DNA of 64,000 nt from Paenibacillus ferrarius (GTDB lineage Bacteria > Bacillota > Bacilli > Paenibacillales > NBRC-103111): NCBI RefSeq assembly GCF_002027705.1, contig NZ_MBTG01000026.1, positions 1 to 64,000 of the forward strand, in the 5' to 3' direction. A program made the translations under genes and the position numbers. Positions within the stretch are counted from its first letter, which is position 1; every line of letters begins with the position of its first letter. The notes beneath the pieces were generated by a model. It searched no databases. It worked only from the letters and a program-made list of their open reading frames with translations, and was not told where the DNA came from. Shown in pieces: positions 8,700 to 17,096 of this stretch.

Positions 8700-9345
8700 C
8701 CTGGATGGCACGATTGTTGATACGAATGAGTTGATTGTGCAGTCTTTTTTGCATAGTTTGGAAGGCGAAACACCGGAGCCCCTGAGTCGGGAGCTGATTA
8801 TTCCGAATATGGGACGTCCGCTGGTGGAGCAAATGACATTTTTCACAGGACAGACTGAGGCTGAAGCGATTGAAGCGCTGATCAAGAAATACAGAACCTT
8901 CAATTTATCGAAACATGATGAGCTGGTAAAAGAATTCCCGAATGTTCGTATTGTGATGGAGAAGCTGCATGCAGCTGGCTATAAGATTGGCATCGTAACA
9001 AGCAAAATTCGACAAACGACATTAATGGGGCTAAAACTGTGCGGTCTCGATACTTTCATTAGTACGATCGTAACAGTGGAAGATGTGAAGGAAGCCAAGC
9101 CGCATCCAGAAGGCATTTTCGCAGCACTCAAGGAATTAGGAAGCACCCCCGAGCAAGCCATCATGGTAGGCGATAGTCATTATGATATCGAGGCAGCGAA
9201 GAATGCAGGAGTTACCGCTGTTGGCGTTACTTGGTCTTGGAAAGGGCGTTCCTACTTGGAAGGGTATAGCCCTGATTATCTGATTGACGATATGTTTGAC
9301 TTGCTCCCTATTGTGGGACTCACGTCGGATGTGGATGCTGGTTGA
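8677..9345 (+). CDS. ppaX: Pyrophosphatase PpaX, HAD superfamily
   Basis: A 222-residue HAD hydrolase with motif I DLDGTIVDTNE at residues 8-18, motif II around IVTSKIR, the motif III lysine in KEAKPHP and motif IV GDSHYD. In Bacillus this enzyme removes the pyrophosphate released when HprK/P dephosphorylates P-Ser-HPr, which explains its place in the hprK operon. The start follows AAAGGAG inside the end of lgt, so translation is coupled. The last codons overlap the TTG start of the next gene. Confidence 0.93.
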   Translation: MIQTVLFDLDGTIVDTNELIVQSFLHSLEGETPEPLSRELIIPNMGRPLVEQMTFFTGQTEAEAIEALIKKYRTFNLSKHDELVKEFPNVRIVMEKLHAAGYKIGIVTSKIRQTTLMGLKLCGLDTFISTIVTVEDVKEAKPHPEGIFAALKELGSTPEQAIMVGDSHYDIEAAKNAGVTAVGVTWSWKGRSYLEGYSPDYLIDDMFDLLPIVGLTSDVDAG

Positions 9346-9836
9346 GACGAACGGACAAGTACCCGGTAGATGGACCTAATGCTTTATGGCAAATTTATCA
9401 TACGGTCAGCAAGTGGAAAGCGATGAAGAATTTTGTTTTTATCCAAATCACTCGCTACTCCCCTTCGCTGCGGATGAAAAATTGGATTTATCGTCACGTA
9501 TTGGGCATGAAGGTGGGTGAACATACCGCTTTTGCCTTGATGGTGATGGTGGATGTCTTTTTTCCGGAAAAGATTCATGTAGGGAGCAATACGATTATTG
9601 GCTATAACACGACGATCCTCGCTCACGAGTATTTGACCAAAGAGTATAGACTTGGCGAAGTGCATATTGGGTCTCACGTCATGGTGGGGGCCAATACCAC
9701 GATTCTTCCTGGTGTAACTATTGGAGATTATGCTGTCATAGGAGCAGGATCCGTTGTACATAAGGATGTGGCTCCATACAGTTTTGTGGCGGGCAATCCT
9801 CTGCAAACGATAAAAGAAAGACAAGATCCCAAATGA
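9342..9836 (+). CDS. Left-handed beta-helix acyltransferase (YvoF-like)
   Basis: A 164-residue protein with hexapeptide repeats from about residue 75 (IHVGSNTIIGYNTTI, then VMVGANTTILPGVTIGDYAVIGAGSVV), ending in the GNPLQTI motif typical of xenobiotic/maltose-type O-acetyltransferases. The TTG start overlaps the ppaX stop (TTGA). The N-terminus MRRTDKYPVDG then aligns naturally with the expected family start. It completes the hprK-lgt-ppaX-acyltransferase order seen in Bacillus. The acceptor is unknown. Confidence 0.87.
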   Translation: MRRTDKYPVDGPNALWQIYHTVSKWKAMKNFVFIQITRYSPSLRMKNWIYRHVLGMKVGEHTAFALMVMVDVFFPEKIHVGSNTIIGYNTTILAHEYLTKEYRLGEVHIGSHVMVGANTTILPGVTIGDYAVIGAGSVVHKDVAPYSFVAGNPLQTIKERQDPK

Positions 9837-9850
9837 GAGTTGTGCGCTTG

Positions 9851-9870
9851 AGAGCAGTGCAGCTCTTTTT
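9851..9870 (+). terminator. Terminator after acyltransferase gene
   Basis: Stem AGAGC/GCTCT (9851-9855 with 9862-9866) followed by T residues. It separates the hprK group from the histidine operon. Confidence 0.7.
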
Positions 9871-9911
9871 CTTTGCGCAGGTAGAGGCTTATCCAATCAA
9901 TAAAGTGACAA

Positions 9912-9940
9912 TTGACGGTCCTAGGGTTACGTGATAAAAT
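9912..9940 (+). promoter_or_regulatory. Sigma-A-like promoter of histidine operon
   Basis: TTGACG at 9912-9917 and TAAAAT at 9935-9940 are separated by exactly 17 bases, about 100 bases before hisZ. A small palindrome (ACGTTAACGT near 9976) lies in the leader. No T-box signature was found. Confidence 0.7.
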
Positions 9941-10041
9941 AGCCGTACATTCTTTATTTTGGTAGTATGGTAGCACGTTAACGTACTAAAGTATTTTATA
10001 AAAGGGAATGAGATTGAATTCCTAGATGTTGAGGTGAGACG

Positions 10042-11259
10042 GTGTCGAAGCCAAAAGTATTTGAAAAACCGTTAGGGGTTAAGGATTATTTGCCTGATGC
10101 AGTGACGAAGCTGCGCAATATTGAATACCGTGTACTGGCTTGTATGGAGCGCTGGGGGTATAACCAGATTATTACGCCTACACTTGAATATTACGATACC
10201 GTTGGAGTCGCTAGCTCCACAGAAGATAAAAAGCTGTTCAAGCTGCTTGACCGCAAAGGAAAAACATTGGTTTTGCGTTCTGAATTAACAGCGCCGATTG
10301 CGCGTGTGGCCTCATCGCTTCTCAAGGAACATGCGTTCCCATTGCGATTATCTTATCATTCGAACGTATTTCGGGCAATTGAAGAGGAAGCGGGACGGGA
10401 CTCCGAGTTCTTCCAGACGGGCGTTGAGCTTGTTGGCGATGCTTCCTCCGAAGCCGATGCAGAGGTTGTAGCTCTGGCGATTGCTTCTCTACAGGCCGCA
10501 GGTGTGAATACATTCAAAATTGCCTTGGGCCATGTAGGCTTCCTGAACGGTTTATTCCAGGAAACGCTTGAAGGCCGCAGCGATGCGCAGCTGGCGTTGA
10601 AGGAGCACTTGCTTAGTCGGGATTACGTCGGCTACCGTGAAGCGATCAAGGCACTGGCACTTACACCAGAAGTGGATCGTGAGCTTAATGGCGTGTTGAG
10701 ACTAAGAGGCGGAGATGAGATCTGTGAGCAAGCCCGCATGGTGTCTCAGCATCCAATCGCACAGGATGCGATTCGTCATCTGTGCGAAGTATGGGATGTT
10801 CTGAAAGCCTATGGGGTTAGTGAGCATGTGGTGATCGACTTAACGATGATTGGAGATTTCTCCTACTATACAGGTATGACTTTCGAAGGGTATGCGGCGG
10901 ATCTTGGATTCCCGGTTTGCAGTGGAGGCCGGTATGACAATCTGCTCAGTCAGTTCGGGCGTCCGGCTCCGGCAACAGGTTTTGCCCTGAAGACGAATCG
11001 GATTCTCGAAGTTACGGGGAAAGAAACGGCGGAGGAGCCAAGCCGTGTGCTGATCGCATATGATAGCGAGCATCGGGAAGAGGCGCTGCAGCTGGCGAAA
11101 GCGATGCGCGACAGCGAGCAAGAGGTTGTCGTTATTACACAGCTGGTAAGTGAGCGGGAAGCTTGGGCTAAGGAAGTGTCGCAGAGAGAAGACGGCGCTT
11201 ACGAGCTTCGGGGAACGGTTTATCAGGATGTTATTAAGATGATAGACGCAGCAGTGTAG
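10042..11259 (+). CDS. hisZ: ATP phosphoribosyltransferase regulatory subunit
   Basis: A 405-residue histidyl-tRNA-synthetase-like protein (PLGVKDYLPDAVTKLRNIE opening, LVLRSELTAPIARV, and SGGRYDNLLSQFG near residue 293) without an anticodon-binding tRNA ligase role. It forms a complex with the short HisG and supplies its regulatory site. GTG start after GAGGTGAG. It is the first gene of the his operon. HisZ occurs only with short-form HisG, which is what the next gene encodes. Confidence 0.95.
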   Translation: MSKPKVFEKPLGVKDYLPDAVTKLRNIEYRVLACMERWGYNQIITPTLEYYDTVGVASSTEDKKLFKLLDRKGKTLVLRSELTAPIARVASSLLKEHAFPLRLSYHSNVFRAIEEEAGRDSEFFQTGVELVGDASSEADAEVVALAIASLQAAGVNTFKIALGHVGFLNGLFQETLEGRSDAQLALKEHLLSRDYVGYREAIKALALTPEVDRELNGVLRLRGGDEICEQARMVSQHPIAQDAIRHLCEVWDVLKAYGVSEHVVIDLTMIGDFSYYTGMTFEGYAADLGFPVCSGGRYDNLLSQFGRPAPATGFALKTNRILEVTGKETAEEPSRVLIAYDSEHREEALQLAKAMRDSEQEVVVITQLVSEREAWAKEVSQREDGAYELRGTVYQDVIKMIDAAV

Positions 11260-11337
11260 CATGAAGGATAGAAGCGATGAGCGCCAAGGTTGTGCGTGAA
11301 TCCTTTGATGGATGTAAGGTTGAAGGAGGTTGGCATA

Positions 11338-11973
11338 GTGGACGATATTTTAAAAGTAGCGATGCCGAAAGGCCGTATTTATAAACAAGCAGCAAAATTG
11401 TTTCATCTAGCGGGTCTGCCGATTCCAGAGGATTTGGAGGAAGGGCGTCGATTGATTATTCCAGTGCCTGAGGCCAGAATGGAATTTATTCTCGCGAAGC
11501 CAGTAGATGTTCCGACGTATGTAGAGTACGGCGTAGCGGATATCGGCGTTGTCGGCAAAGATGTTCTGATGGAAGAAAATCGCAACGTCTATGAGCTGCT
11601 GGATCTGGGAATTGCGCGATGCCGCATGTCAGTCATTGGACTGCCGGATTGGAAGCAAGTCATTAACCCGCGTGTGGCGACGAAGTATCCTAACGTGGCT
11701 TCCCAGTATTTCCGTGAGAAAGGGCAGCAGGTTGAAGTTATTAAGCTGAACGGTTCCATCGAGCTTGCCCCGTTGATTGGTCTTGCCGATCGAATCGTGG
11801 ATATGGTCGAAACAGGCCAGACGCTTATGGAGAACGGACTTGTGGAGCAAGAGGAAATTTTCCAGATTACGAGCCGCTTAATTGCGAATCGGGTTAGTTA
11901 TCGCATGAAGAATGAATCTATTCAGCGATTGTGTGACATGCTGCAGGCGGTATTGCCTGTTGCTAAGGTATAG
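11338..11973 (+). CDS. hisG: ATP phosphoribosyltransferase catalytic subunit, short form
   Basis: A 211-residue enzyme for the first step of histidine synthesis, joining ATP and [15 protein letters not shown] at the N-terminus and the PRPP loop region [13 protein letters not shown] are characteristic. It lacks the C-terminal regulatory domain of long-form enzymes, so it depends on HisZ. The GTG at 11338 is chosen because GAAGGAGGTTGG lies just upstream; an ATG-like start further up would add an unlike N-terminus. Confidence 0.95.
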   Translation: MDDILKVAMPKGRIYKQAAKLFHLAGLPIPEDLEEGRRLIIPVPEARMEFILAKPVDVPTYVEYGVADIGVVGKDVLMEENRNVYELLDLGIARCRMSVIGLPDWKQVINPRVATKYPNVASQYFREKGQQVEVIKLNGSIELAPLIGLADRIVDMVETGQTLMENGLVEQEEIFQITSRLIANRVSYRMKNESIQRLCDMLQAVLPVAKV

Positions 11974-12025
11974 ATGAAGTAGTGCAATGACATAGAAGAA
12001 GCATCGAGAGAAAGAACAAGAGAGG

Positions 12026-13321
12026 ATGATGGATATGCGGATACTTCCCGCCTCGGAATTTCAATTGAACCGCGAGGTCGAATACGGCTCGCCGGAGCAA
12101 AATGAGACCGTCCGCCGCATCATCGATGAGGTGCGCCAGGACGGAGACGCTGCGCTGATACGCATGGCGCAGCAGTTCGACAACGTCGAGATCGCTGAGC
12201 TTCGCGTCAGCGACGAGGAGATCCAGGCGGCGTACGAGCAGGTGGACGCCGAGTTCTTGGCGGCACTGCGTCAAGCCGCCGCGAATATTCGTGCGTTTCA
12301 TGAGAAACAGAAACGCACGTCGTGGATGGACCTGCAGGCGAACGGCAGCCTGCTGGGCCAAATCATCCGACCGCTGAAGCGGGTCGGATTGTATGTGCCC
12401 GGAGGGAAGGCGGCTTACCCTTCCTCCGTGCTTATGAACGCCATCCCCGCAATCGTTGCGGGGGTGCCGGAGATCGCGATGGTGACGCCTCCGGCCACCG
12501 CGGGCGAAGCGGGCATCAACCCGCATATTCTCGTGGCAGCAGCCGAAGCGGGTGTGAAAGAGATCTACCGCGTAGGCGGGGCGCAGGCGGTAGCCGCGCT
12601 GGCCTACGGGACGCAGTCCATACCGCCGGTCGACAAGATCGTCGGACCAGGCAACATCTACGTCGCGCTGGCGAAGCGCTTCGTGTTTGGCGTCGTCGAT
12701 ATCGACATGATCGCCGGGCCTACAGACATCGTCGTGCTGGCAGATGAGCACGCCGATCCTGAATACATCGCGGCTGATTTGCTGGCGCAAGCCGAGCATG
12801 ACGAGATGTCACCGGCGATTCTGGTGACACCGTCGCAAGAGCTGGCCGAATCCGTTCGGCTGGAGCTATGGCGGCAGCTGGATGTGCTGCCGAAGAAAGC
12901 CATCGCAGCGGTGTCCACTGCGACCAAAGGAGCGATCCTCTTGGTCAATAGTCTCGACGAGGGAGTGGACGTCGTCAATCGCTTGGCGCCGGAGCATTGT
13001 GAGCTGCTGGTGCAGGAGCCTTTTAACCTGCTGCCGCGCATCGAGAATGCTGGCGCTATTTTCCTCGGCGCCTACAGTACGGAACCCGTCGGCGATTATT
13101 TCGCCGGACCTAACCACGTGCTGCCGACGAACGGCACGGCACGTTTCTCATCTCCACTGAATGTGGATGATTTCCTCAAAAAATCAAGCGTTATTCACTA
13201 TAGCAAGGAAGCGCTGCTCGCGAATGGCGAGATGATCATGACGCTTGCCCGCAACGAAGGGCTGGAAGGTCACGCGAGAGCGGTGGAAGTAAGACTCAAG
13301 AAGGAAGGGAAGTTGAAGTAG
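12026..13321 (+). CDS. hisD: Histidinol dehydrogenase
   Basis: A 431-residue zinc enzyme that makes the last two oxidations, histidinol to histidine. VGLYVPGGKAAYPSSVLMNAIPA and the family signature IDMIAGPTDIVVLADEHADPEYIAADLLAQAEHD (spread over residues about 230-263) hold the zinc and catalytic His and Glu residues. Its base composition looks visibly more GC-rich than hisG and hisB. It ends directly against hisB with no spacing. Confidence 0.96.
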   Translation: MMDMRILPASEFQLNREVEYGSPEQNETVRRIIDEVRQDGDAALIRMAQQFDNVEIAELRVSDEEIQAAYEQVDAEFLAALRQAAANIRAFHEKQKRTSWMDLQANGSLLGQIIRPLKRVGLYVPGGKAAYPSSVLMNAIPAIVAGVPEIAMVTPPATAGEAGINPHILVAAAEAGVKEIYRVGGAQAVAALAYGTQSIPPVDKIVGPGNIYVALAKRFVFGVVDIDMIAGPTDIVVLADEHADPEYIAADLLAQAEHDEMSPAILVTPSQELAESVRLELWRQLDVLPKKAIAAVSTATKGAILLVNSLDEGVDVVNRLAPEHCELLVQEPFNLLPRIENAGAIFLGAYSTEPVGDYFAGPNHVLPTNGTARFSSPLNVDDFLKKSSVIHYSKEALLANGEMIMTLARNEGLEGHARAVEVRLKKEGKLK

Positions 13322-13930
13322 ATGGCTGAACAGGATAAAGCATTGACTCGCTCCGCGAGTGTAGCCCGCAAAACGAATGAAACCGACATTGTCCTGAAGT
13401 TCGATGTAGACGGAACAGGAATTTCAGAGCTTCAAACGGATGTGCCTTTCCTCAATCATATGCTCGATTTGTTCACGAAGCATGGGCAATTCAATCTGAA
13501 TGTCGACGCCAAAGGCGATATCGAGATTGATGATCATCACACGGTAGAGGATATCGGGATTTGTTTAGGCCAGACGCTTCGCGAAGCTTTGGGTGATAAA
13601 CGAGGAATTAAACGCTATGCCAGCGTGTTCGTTCCGATGGACGAGGCGCTTGCGCAAGTCGTCATTGATATTAGCAACCGTCCGCATTTTGAATATCGGG
13701 CGCAGTATCCTTCACAGAATGTCGGCAGCTTCGATACGCAGCTGGTTCATGAGTTCTTGTGGAAGCTGGCGCTGGAAGCCCGCATTACGCTTCATGTTAT
13801 CGTGCACTATGGGCAGAACACGCATCACATGGTGGAAGCCGTGTTCAAAGCGTTAGGTCGTGCCTTGGATGAAGCAACCACGATTGATCCTCGCGTGCAG
13901 GGGGTTCCTTCGACGAAGGGAGTGCTGTAA
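13322..13930 (+). CDS. hisB: Imidazoleglycerol-phosphate dehydratase
   Basis: A 202-residue single-function dehydratase. The manganese-site repeats are visible as HMLDLFTKHG, DDHHTVEDIGI and, in the second half, HEFLWKLALEA and YGQNTHHMVEAVFKALG. The ATG immediately follows the hisD stop, and its ribosome site lies inside the hisD end. The N-terminus has about 15 extra residues (MAEQDKALTRSASVA) before the conserved core. No histidinol-phosphatase domain is fused, in line with the separate hisJ downstream. Confidence 0.96.
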   Translation: MAEQDKALTRSASVARKTNETDIVLKFDVDGTGISELQTDVPFLNHMLDLFTKHGQFNLNVDAKGDIEIDDHHTVEDIGICLGQTLREALGDKRGIKRYASVFVPMDEALAQVVIDISNRPHFEYRAQYPSQNVGSFDTQLVHEFLWKLALEARITLHVIVHYGQNTHHMVEAVFKALGRALDEATTIDPRVQGVPSTKGVL

Positions 13931-13932
13931 GC

Positions 13933-14544
13933 ATGATCGCCATTATAGATTATGGAATGGGCAACTTGCATAGCGTCAGCAAAGCGGTTGAGCGTCTTGG
14001 CTACGAAGCTGTTGTGACTGGGGATGCGGAGCAGATCCTCGCCGCTGAAGGAGCTATCCTGCCCGGCGTAGGGGCTTTCGGCGATGCGATGGAGCAATTG
14101 CGCGAATCGGGGCTAGACGGCGTTGTTCGGCGCTATGCGGAGTCTGGGAAGCCGCTGCTTGGCATTTGCCTCGGGATGCAGCTGTTGTTCGCTAGCAGCG
14201 AGGAGCATGGAAACCATGAGGGGCTTGGCCTCTTGCCAGGTTCAGTCGTTCGTTTCCGTGGAGATTACAAGGTTCCGCATATGGGGTGGAATCGACTTAA
14301 CTACAAGAGCGCAAGTCCGATTTTCCAAGGCATCGAAGAAGGGCATGTGTATTTCGTGCACTCTTACCATGCGAAGCCGGAGCGCGAAAGCGATCTGTTG
14401 GCGGTAACGGATTACCACCAGCCAGTGACGGCAATTGTAGGCCGGGATAACGTATACGGCATGCAGTTTCACCCCGAAAAAAGCGGGGATATTGGGATGC
14501 AGCTGTTGAACAATTTTCTAGCTATGTGCAAGCAGCCGAAATAA
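13933..14544 (+). CDS. hisH: Imidazole glycerol phosphate synthase, glutamine amidotransferase subunit
   Basis: A 203-residue class I glutamine amidotransferase. The nucleophile elbow GICLGMQLLF carries the catalytic Cys near residue 79, and FHPEKS carries the His-Glu pair. It feeds ammonia to HisF. GTAAGC links it to hisB by only two bases. It is followed not by hisA but by a repeat-bearing gap of 236 bases. Confidence 0.96.
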   Translation: MIAIIDYGMGNLHSVSKAVERLGYEAVVTGDAEQILAAEGAILPGVGAFGDAMEQLRESGLDGVVRRYAESGKPLLGICLGMQLLFASSEEHGNHEGLGLLPGSVVRFRGDYKVPHMGWNRLNYKSASPIFQGIEEGHVYFVHSYHAKPERESDLLAVTDYHQPVTAIVGRDNVYGMQFHPEKSGDIGMQLLNNFLAMCKQPK

Positions 14545-14733
14545 GAGGCTTTAGGGTCTCTTAATTGGCTGGATGGCAGGGTTCGGCAGCGGATAGAAGT
14601 CTCTGGGGGCTCTTATTGGCGCGGGATCGCGGGAATGGACTCGATTTTGGAAAGATAGAAGTCTTTGGAGACTCCTAAATGGAGCAATTGGGTTGATTTT
14701 ATGCCAATAGAAGTCTTTAGGGGCTCTTATGGC
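14541..14733. repeat. Four short imperfect repeats in place of hisA
   Basis: Related units start at 14541, 14593, 14655 and 14707, so the steps are 52, 62 and 52 bases. The consensus is roughly ATAGAAGTCTTTGGGGGCTC followed by TTA and GG. Several units contain small inverted repeats such as AGTCTttggAGACT. The spacers between units are unrelated. The first unit starts at the stop codon region of hisH and the last ends about 45 bases before hisF. No coding sequence is recognised here. Confidence 0.75.
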
Positions 14734-14780
14734 TGTGCGCACGATAGGCTACAAGCTCTTAAGAAAAGGAGGTAACCCTC

Positions 14781-15539
14781 ATGTTAGCCAAAAGAATTAT
14801 CCCTTGCCTAGACGTCAAGGATGGTCGTGTGGTTAAAGGTGTGAATTTCGTGAATTTGCGCGATGCGGGCGATCCGGTGGAGCTGGCGGCGATTTATGAT
14901 AAAGAAGGCGCAGATGAGCTGGTGTTTCTCGATATTTCGGCTTCTGTCGAAGGTCGCGCTACAATGGTTGAGGTTGTTCGTCAGACCGCAGGGGAGATTA
15001 CGATTCCTTTTACTGTAGGCGGCGGTATCTCCAGCGTGGACGATATGAAACGCTTGCTGCGTGCCGGAGCGGATAAGATCGGAATTAACACGGCAGCGGT
15101 TCGCAACCCTCAGCTCGTATCTGATGGAGCGCGCAAGTTCGGTTCCCAGTGTATTGTTGTTGCTATTGACGCCAAGTTTAACAGCGAGTGGGGCGAGTGG
15201 GAAGTGTTCACGCACGGTGGCCGCAATGCCACAGGCATCAAAACGCTGGAGTGGGCGAAACGGATGGAGGAGCTGGGCGCAGGCGAGATTCTCCTTACCA
15301 GTATGGACGCAGACGGTACGAAAGACGGGTTTGACCTGAAGCTGACACGCGCCGTATCTGAACTGCTGACGATTCCTGTCATTGCCTCGGGCGGAGCGGG
15401 TAAAGCGGAGCACTTTTATGATGTTTTCACAGAAGGCAAAGCGGATGCAGGACTGGCCGCCACCATTTTTCACTATAAAGAGTTAACGATTCAAGGGGTC
15501 AAAGATGACCTTAAAGGTAAAGGGGTTGAAATCCGATGA
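14781..15539 (+). CDS. hisF: Imidazole glycerol phosphate synthase cyclase subunit
   Basis: A 252-residue TIM-barrel enzyme. [12 protein letters not shown] holds the first catalytic Asp. AIDAKFN holds the second, and [11 protein letters not shown] is HisF-specific and excludes HisA. A strong ribosome site AAGGAGGT lies 8 bases before the ATG. It overlaps hisIE in an ATGA arrangement. HisF works with HisH on the product of HisA, an enzyme not encoded here. Confidence 0.97.
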   Translation: MLAKRIIPCLDVKDGRVVKGVNFVNLRDAGDPVELAAIYDKEGADELVFLDISASVEGRATMVEVVRQTAGEITIPFTVGGGISSVDDMKRLLRAGADKIGINTAAVRNPQLVSDGARKFGSQCIVVAIDAKFNSEWGEWEVFTHGGRNATGIKTLEWAKRMEELGAGEILLTSMDADGTKDGFDLKLTRAVSELLTIPVIASGGAGKAEHFYDVFTEGKADAGLAATIFHYKELTIQGVKDDLKGKGVEIR

Positions 15540-16189
15540 CATTTTCAATTGATCAAATTAAATTTGACGCACACGGACTTGTACCTGCTATCGTGCAGGA
15601 TGCTGTTAGTAAAGAAGTGCTTATGCTGGCGTATATGAACAGCGAGTCCTTGCAGCGTACGATCCAAACGGGTGACACTTGGTTCTGGAGCCGTTCCCGC
15701 GGGGAGCTTTGGAACAAAGGTGCAACTTCCGGTCATACGCAAAAAGTGAAATCACTGCGCTACGACTGCGATGGCGACACGTTGCTTGTGCTTGTAGAGC
15801 AAGTTGGACCTGCCTGCCACAACGGCACGTATACTTGTTTCACAGAAAACGTCCCTGTGGAGGGGGCTGCTCAAGAATCGGCGCCTGCCGCTGAAGGCAA
15901 CCGTTTCGCAATTCTTGGCGAACTCGAAGCCGTTATCGCTTCCCGTGATGCTGAGCGCCCAGAAGGTGCTTATACTACGTATCTGTTCGAAAAAGGTGTT
16001 GATAAGATTCTTAAAAAGGTCGGAGAAGAAACCGCCGAAGTCATTATCGCAGCCAAAAATAAAGACAATGACGAGCTTCGTTATGAAGCCAGCGATCTTA
16101 TTTTCCACTTGATGGTTCTGCTTCGCAATAATAAATTGCCATTGGACGATATTATGAAAGAGTTAGCCAATCGGCATGTCAAAAAATAA
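15536..16189 (+). CDS. hisI: Bifunctional phosphoribosyl-AMP cyclohydrolase / phosphoribosyl-ATP pyrophosphatase
   Basis: A 217-residue fusion (HisIE). The N-terminal cyclohydrolase half has [22 protein letters not shown] and the zinc-binding [20 protein letters not shown]. The C-terminal pyrophosphatase half starts about residue 120 and shows [27 protein letters not shown] (residues spread over one helix pair) and [10 protein letters not shown]. It catalyses steps two and three of histidine synthesis. The start overlaps hisF by four bases. Confidence 0.96.
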   Translation: MTFSIDQIKFDAHGLVPAIVQDAVSKEVLMLAYMNSESLQRTIQTGDTWFWSRSRGELWNKGATSGHTQKVKSLRYDCDGDTLLVLVEQVGPACHNGTYTCFTENVPVEGAAQESAPAAEGNRFAILGELEAVIASRDAERPEGAYTTYLFEKGVDKILKKVGEETAEVIIAAKNKDNDELRYEASDLIFHLMVLLRNNKLPLDDIMKELANRHVKK

Positions 16190-16215
16190 ATAAAACGACC
16201 TGGAGTGAATTCACG

Positions 16216-17022
16216 ATGTTGATTGATTATCATACACATCATGTGCGCTGCGGTCATGCTTCCGGGGAACTGGAGGCTTACGTCAAACGCGGCATCGAGA
16301 TCGGGCTGGGCCAATTGGGGCTGTCGGATCATATGCCGCTTTTGCATGTGAACCCGCAGGAATATTGGCCGGAGATGGCTATGCCGATGGAGGAGCTGCC
16401 CCGCTATGTGGAGGAGTGCCTGCATCTCAAAGAAAAGTACAAGGACCAGATTGATATCCGCGTTGGCTTAGAGGGTGACTATATCGAAGGCTACGAGTCG
16501 GAAATTGCTGCCATTATTAAGGCGTATCCGTGGGATTATGTCATTGGTTCGGTCCATTTTCTGGGTGAGTGGGATATTTCGGATTTCAGGCAGACAGCAG
16601 GTTGGGAAGGCAAGGATATCTACGCAGTGTATACTGAGTACTATGATGCCGTGAAGAAAGCAGCGCGAACGGGACTCTATGACTATATCGGTCATATCGA
16701 TGTGATCAAACGCTTCGGTTACAAGCCGGACCGTGATCCGTGGGAACTGGAGAAGGCGGCTTTGGACACGGTCAAAGAGTGCGGTCTTGCCATTGAGCTT
16801 AACGCATCCGGCCTTCGGATGCCTTGCAAAGAGATGTTTCCAAGCCGCCGAATGCTGGAATATTGCCATAAGGTGGGAATTCCTCTGACAATAGGCTCAG
16901 ATGCCCATCAGCCGGAACGTCTTGCCCAATATTTGGATGAGGCTAGAGACCTGTTGAAAATGATCGGATTTAACGAAATAGCCACATTTCATGCACGAAA
17001 ACGACAACTTGTGACTTTTTAA
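16216..17022 (+). CDS. hisJ: Histidinol-phosphatase, PHP type
   Basis: A 268-residue PHP-domain phosphatase. DYHTHHVRCGHA at the N-terminus gives the HxH and further metal ligands. GLEGDY, GSVHFL, GHIDVIKRFG and GSDAHQPERL supply the rest of the trinuclear metal site. It removes phosphate from histidinol phosphate before HisD acts. A GGAGTGAATTC stretch precedes the ATG. It completes the dephosphorylation step for which hisB lacks a domain. Confidence 0.93.
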   Translation: MLIDYHTHHVRCGHASGELEAYVKRGIEIGLGQLGLSDHMPLLHVNPQEYWPEMAMPMEELPRYVEECLHLKEKYKDQIDIRVGLEGDYIEGYESEIAAIIKAYPWDYVIGSVHFLGEWDISDFRQTAGWEGKDIYAVYTEYYDAVKKAARTGLYDYIGHIDVIKRFGYKPDRDPWELEKAALDTVKECGLAIELNASGLRMPCKEMFPSRRMLEYCHKVGIPLTIGSDAHQPERLAQYLDEARDLLKMIGFNEIATFHARKRQLVTF

Positions 17023-17039
17023 ATTCGACACCTTTCATG

Positions 17040-17045
17040 TATAAT
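17040..17045 (+). promoter_or_regulatory. -10 element before prs
   Basis: TATAAT at 17040-17045 lies 51 bases before the prs start. No good -35 box sits at the proper distance, so a promoter is likely but weakly supported. Confidence 0.45.
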
Positions 17046-17096
17046 GAGTAGGGCGTGACAATCTATTTAATGAACCTTCGGAGGTAACCATTAACC

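Noticed and set aside
9941-10041. T-box or other known riboswitch before hisZ
   Set aside because: No T-box sequence (AGGGTGGnACCGCG) or strong antiterminator was found.
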